Shown here piece after piece: positions 63,201 through 64,000 of a stretch of DNA of 64,000 bases. The DNA comes from Chondrosia reniformis (taxonomy: Eukaryota > Porifera > Demospongiae > Chondrillida > Chondrillidae). The stretch is from assembly GCA_947172415.1 (NCBI GenBank), contig OX359195.1, positions 7,371,001-7,435,000 on the forward strand, read 5' to 3'. Every line of letters starts with the position of its first letter. Within the stretch, counting starts at the first letter, position 1. Position numbers and translations under genes: made by a program. The notes under the pieces were generated by a model. It ran no database searches, was not told where the DNA came from, and worked only from the letters and a program-made list of their open reading frames with translations.

Positions 63201-64000
63201 CTCCATTTAGCTATATACTTACGTGTACGACTGTGGTTAGATTGGACACCATCAGCTAGTCCCTTAGCATACATACGTACATACATATGAAGTGTGCATA
63301 CTTGCGTTTCATTCTTAATGCTACCGTTGAGGGTTGAATTTAAACTTTACAGGATATCCACGTGGAACCTTTCCTCAAGCAGGTTATCAGTCGTCTGGCA
63401 ACTTTGGTTACCCAGCTTACGGAGGTGGCAATTACAGTGAGTGCCTTGTGTTAGGATACACACATGCATTTTTAGGGGAATTCCCTGCTGTCCAGGCAAG
63501 TTAACCGTTAGTGCCCTGGTGTTGCCTTCAGTGCTTGCTCTGTGCACTTGAAGGTGTCAAAATGAGGCAGATATTAAAATGGATGCATTTCCACGGTGTC
63601 TGCATTCTTTTTCTTGTTTGTAAGAATATGAAGATGGATTGGCCATGGGACATAAACCTCTTCTTAACTTTTAAGTGTGTGTGTGTAGGATCCTGTTACC
63701 ATAGCTTGAGATAGGGAATCAATCATCCAATGCAATTACGTAGGTAAAATAAATAAAGTAAATTGGACGTCTTCAAGGAAGGTCAAAAACTTTTAAGAGG
63801 GGGCAAATGCCCCCCCCCCCCCCCTATTCAAAAAGAAACCCAGTTTACAGACATTTACCCTTTCGTTTATTTTTTTATTTTAGACTTTTCAGGGAGTTAC
63901 CCTCCGGGATATAATCAACAATCTTATAATAGCAGTTACCAAAATCATGGCGGTTTTGCTTACAATCAGGGCACAGGGTATAATTATGGTGGTGGCTCCT
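60236..64000 (+). CDS. Two-RRM hnRNP A/B- or DAZAP1/Musashi-like protein (3' end off window)
   Basis: RNA-binding protein of splicing or mRNA control, by family. Exons: 60236–60252 (MATEP start, ACCAATGG context), 60369–60494, 61509–61593, 62371–62548, 62747–62829, 63099–63174, 63353–63436 and 63884–beyond 64000. RRM1 has KLFVGGI (RNP2) and RRFGFVTF (RNP1); RRM2 has KKLFVGGI and FGFVEM; the linker is IDPKPAWKKTSNPQQN. The tail is rich in Gly, Tyr, Gln and Asn (YPPGYNQQSYNSSYQ), a low-complexity domain typical of hnRNPs that phase-separate. The first intron is only 116 nt: reading straight through from this ATG meets a TAG, so splicing is required. Which hnRNP subfamily it belongs to cannot be settled from this part. 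Confidence 0.92.
61848..61887. repeat. (CATA)n microsatellite
   Basis: About nine CATA units in an intron of the RNA-binding gene. Confidence 0.9.
62075..62246. mobile_element. pogo/Tigger-like MITE in hnRNP intron
   Basis: 172 bp with inverted ends CAGTAGAATCTCATTATAAC and the inverse ...TATAATGAGATTCCACTG, flanked by TA target duplications. It has no coding capacity. Its termini differ from the MITE at 35134, so it is a separate subfamily. Confidence 0.88.

Overview
This is an animal (metazoan) nuclear genome window: AT-rich, with genes split into many small exons by GT–AG introns, several introns under 100 bases, and proteins such as DUS3L, an ASAP-type ArfGAP and a two-RRM hnRNP. The mix of gene families, compact spacing and many TACGTA-rich introns suggests a demosponge such as Amphimedon; that is an inference, not something the sequence proves.

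Left half (1–29.6 kb, minus strand): three tandem paralogues of a cell-surface protein. Each has a signal peptide, a DOMON domain and FN3 domains (4 visible, 6, 6). The two complete ones continue into a GAIN/GPS autoproteolysis region and one transmembrane helix followed almost at once by a stop. My exon models keep frame throughout: about 1826 aa for the middle gene and 1040 aa for the right one. The middle gene also carries 25 near-identical EGF-like exons, one every 159 bases. The spacers between paralogues hold broken exon copies of the neighbouring DUS3L gene, so the array arose by segmental duplication that took DUS3L sequence with it.

Middle (30.0–37.2 kb, minus strand): intact DUS3L, a tRNA dihydrouridine synthase with two CCCH zinc fingers (10 exons, 667 aa). 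Its introns hold 39-bp, 31-bp and about 43-bp tandem repeats and a pogo/Tigger-like MITE.

Right half (38–64 kb, plus strand): a membrane-anchored coiled-coil/pseudokinase/Kelch protein; an unrecognised single-pass membrane protein (428 aa); an ASAP-family BAR–PH–ArfGAP–ankyrin–SH3 protein (26 exons, 864 aa); and the 5' part of an hnRNP A/B- or DAZAP1-like RNA-binding protein that runs off the window.

Mobile DNA: two composite elements (18531–19316 and about 43591–44745) share a layout of a long perfect hairpin at one end, a GAA/TTC tract, and a short palindromic terminus. The first has a matching empty site in a paralogous copy. Two TA-flanked MITEs and a dispersed repeat of about 170 bp are also present. 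No tRNA, rRNA or CRISPR was seen.
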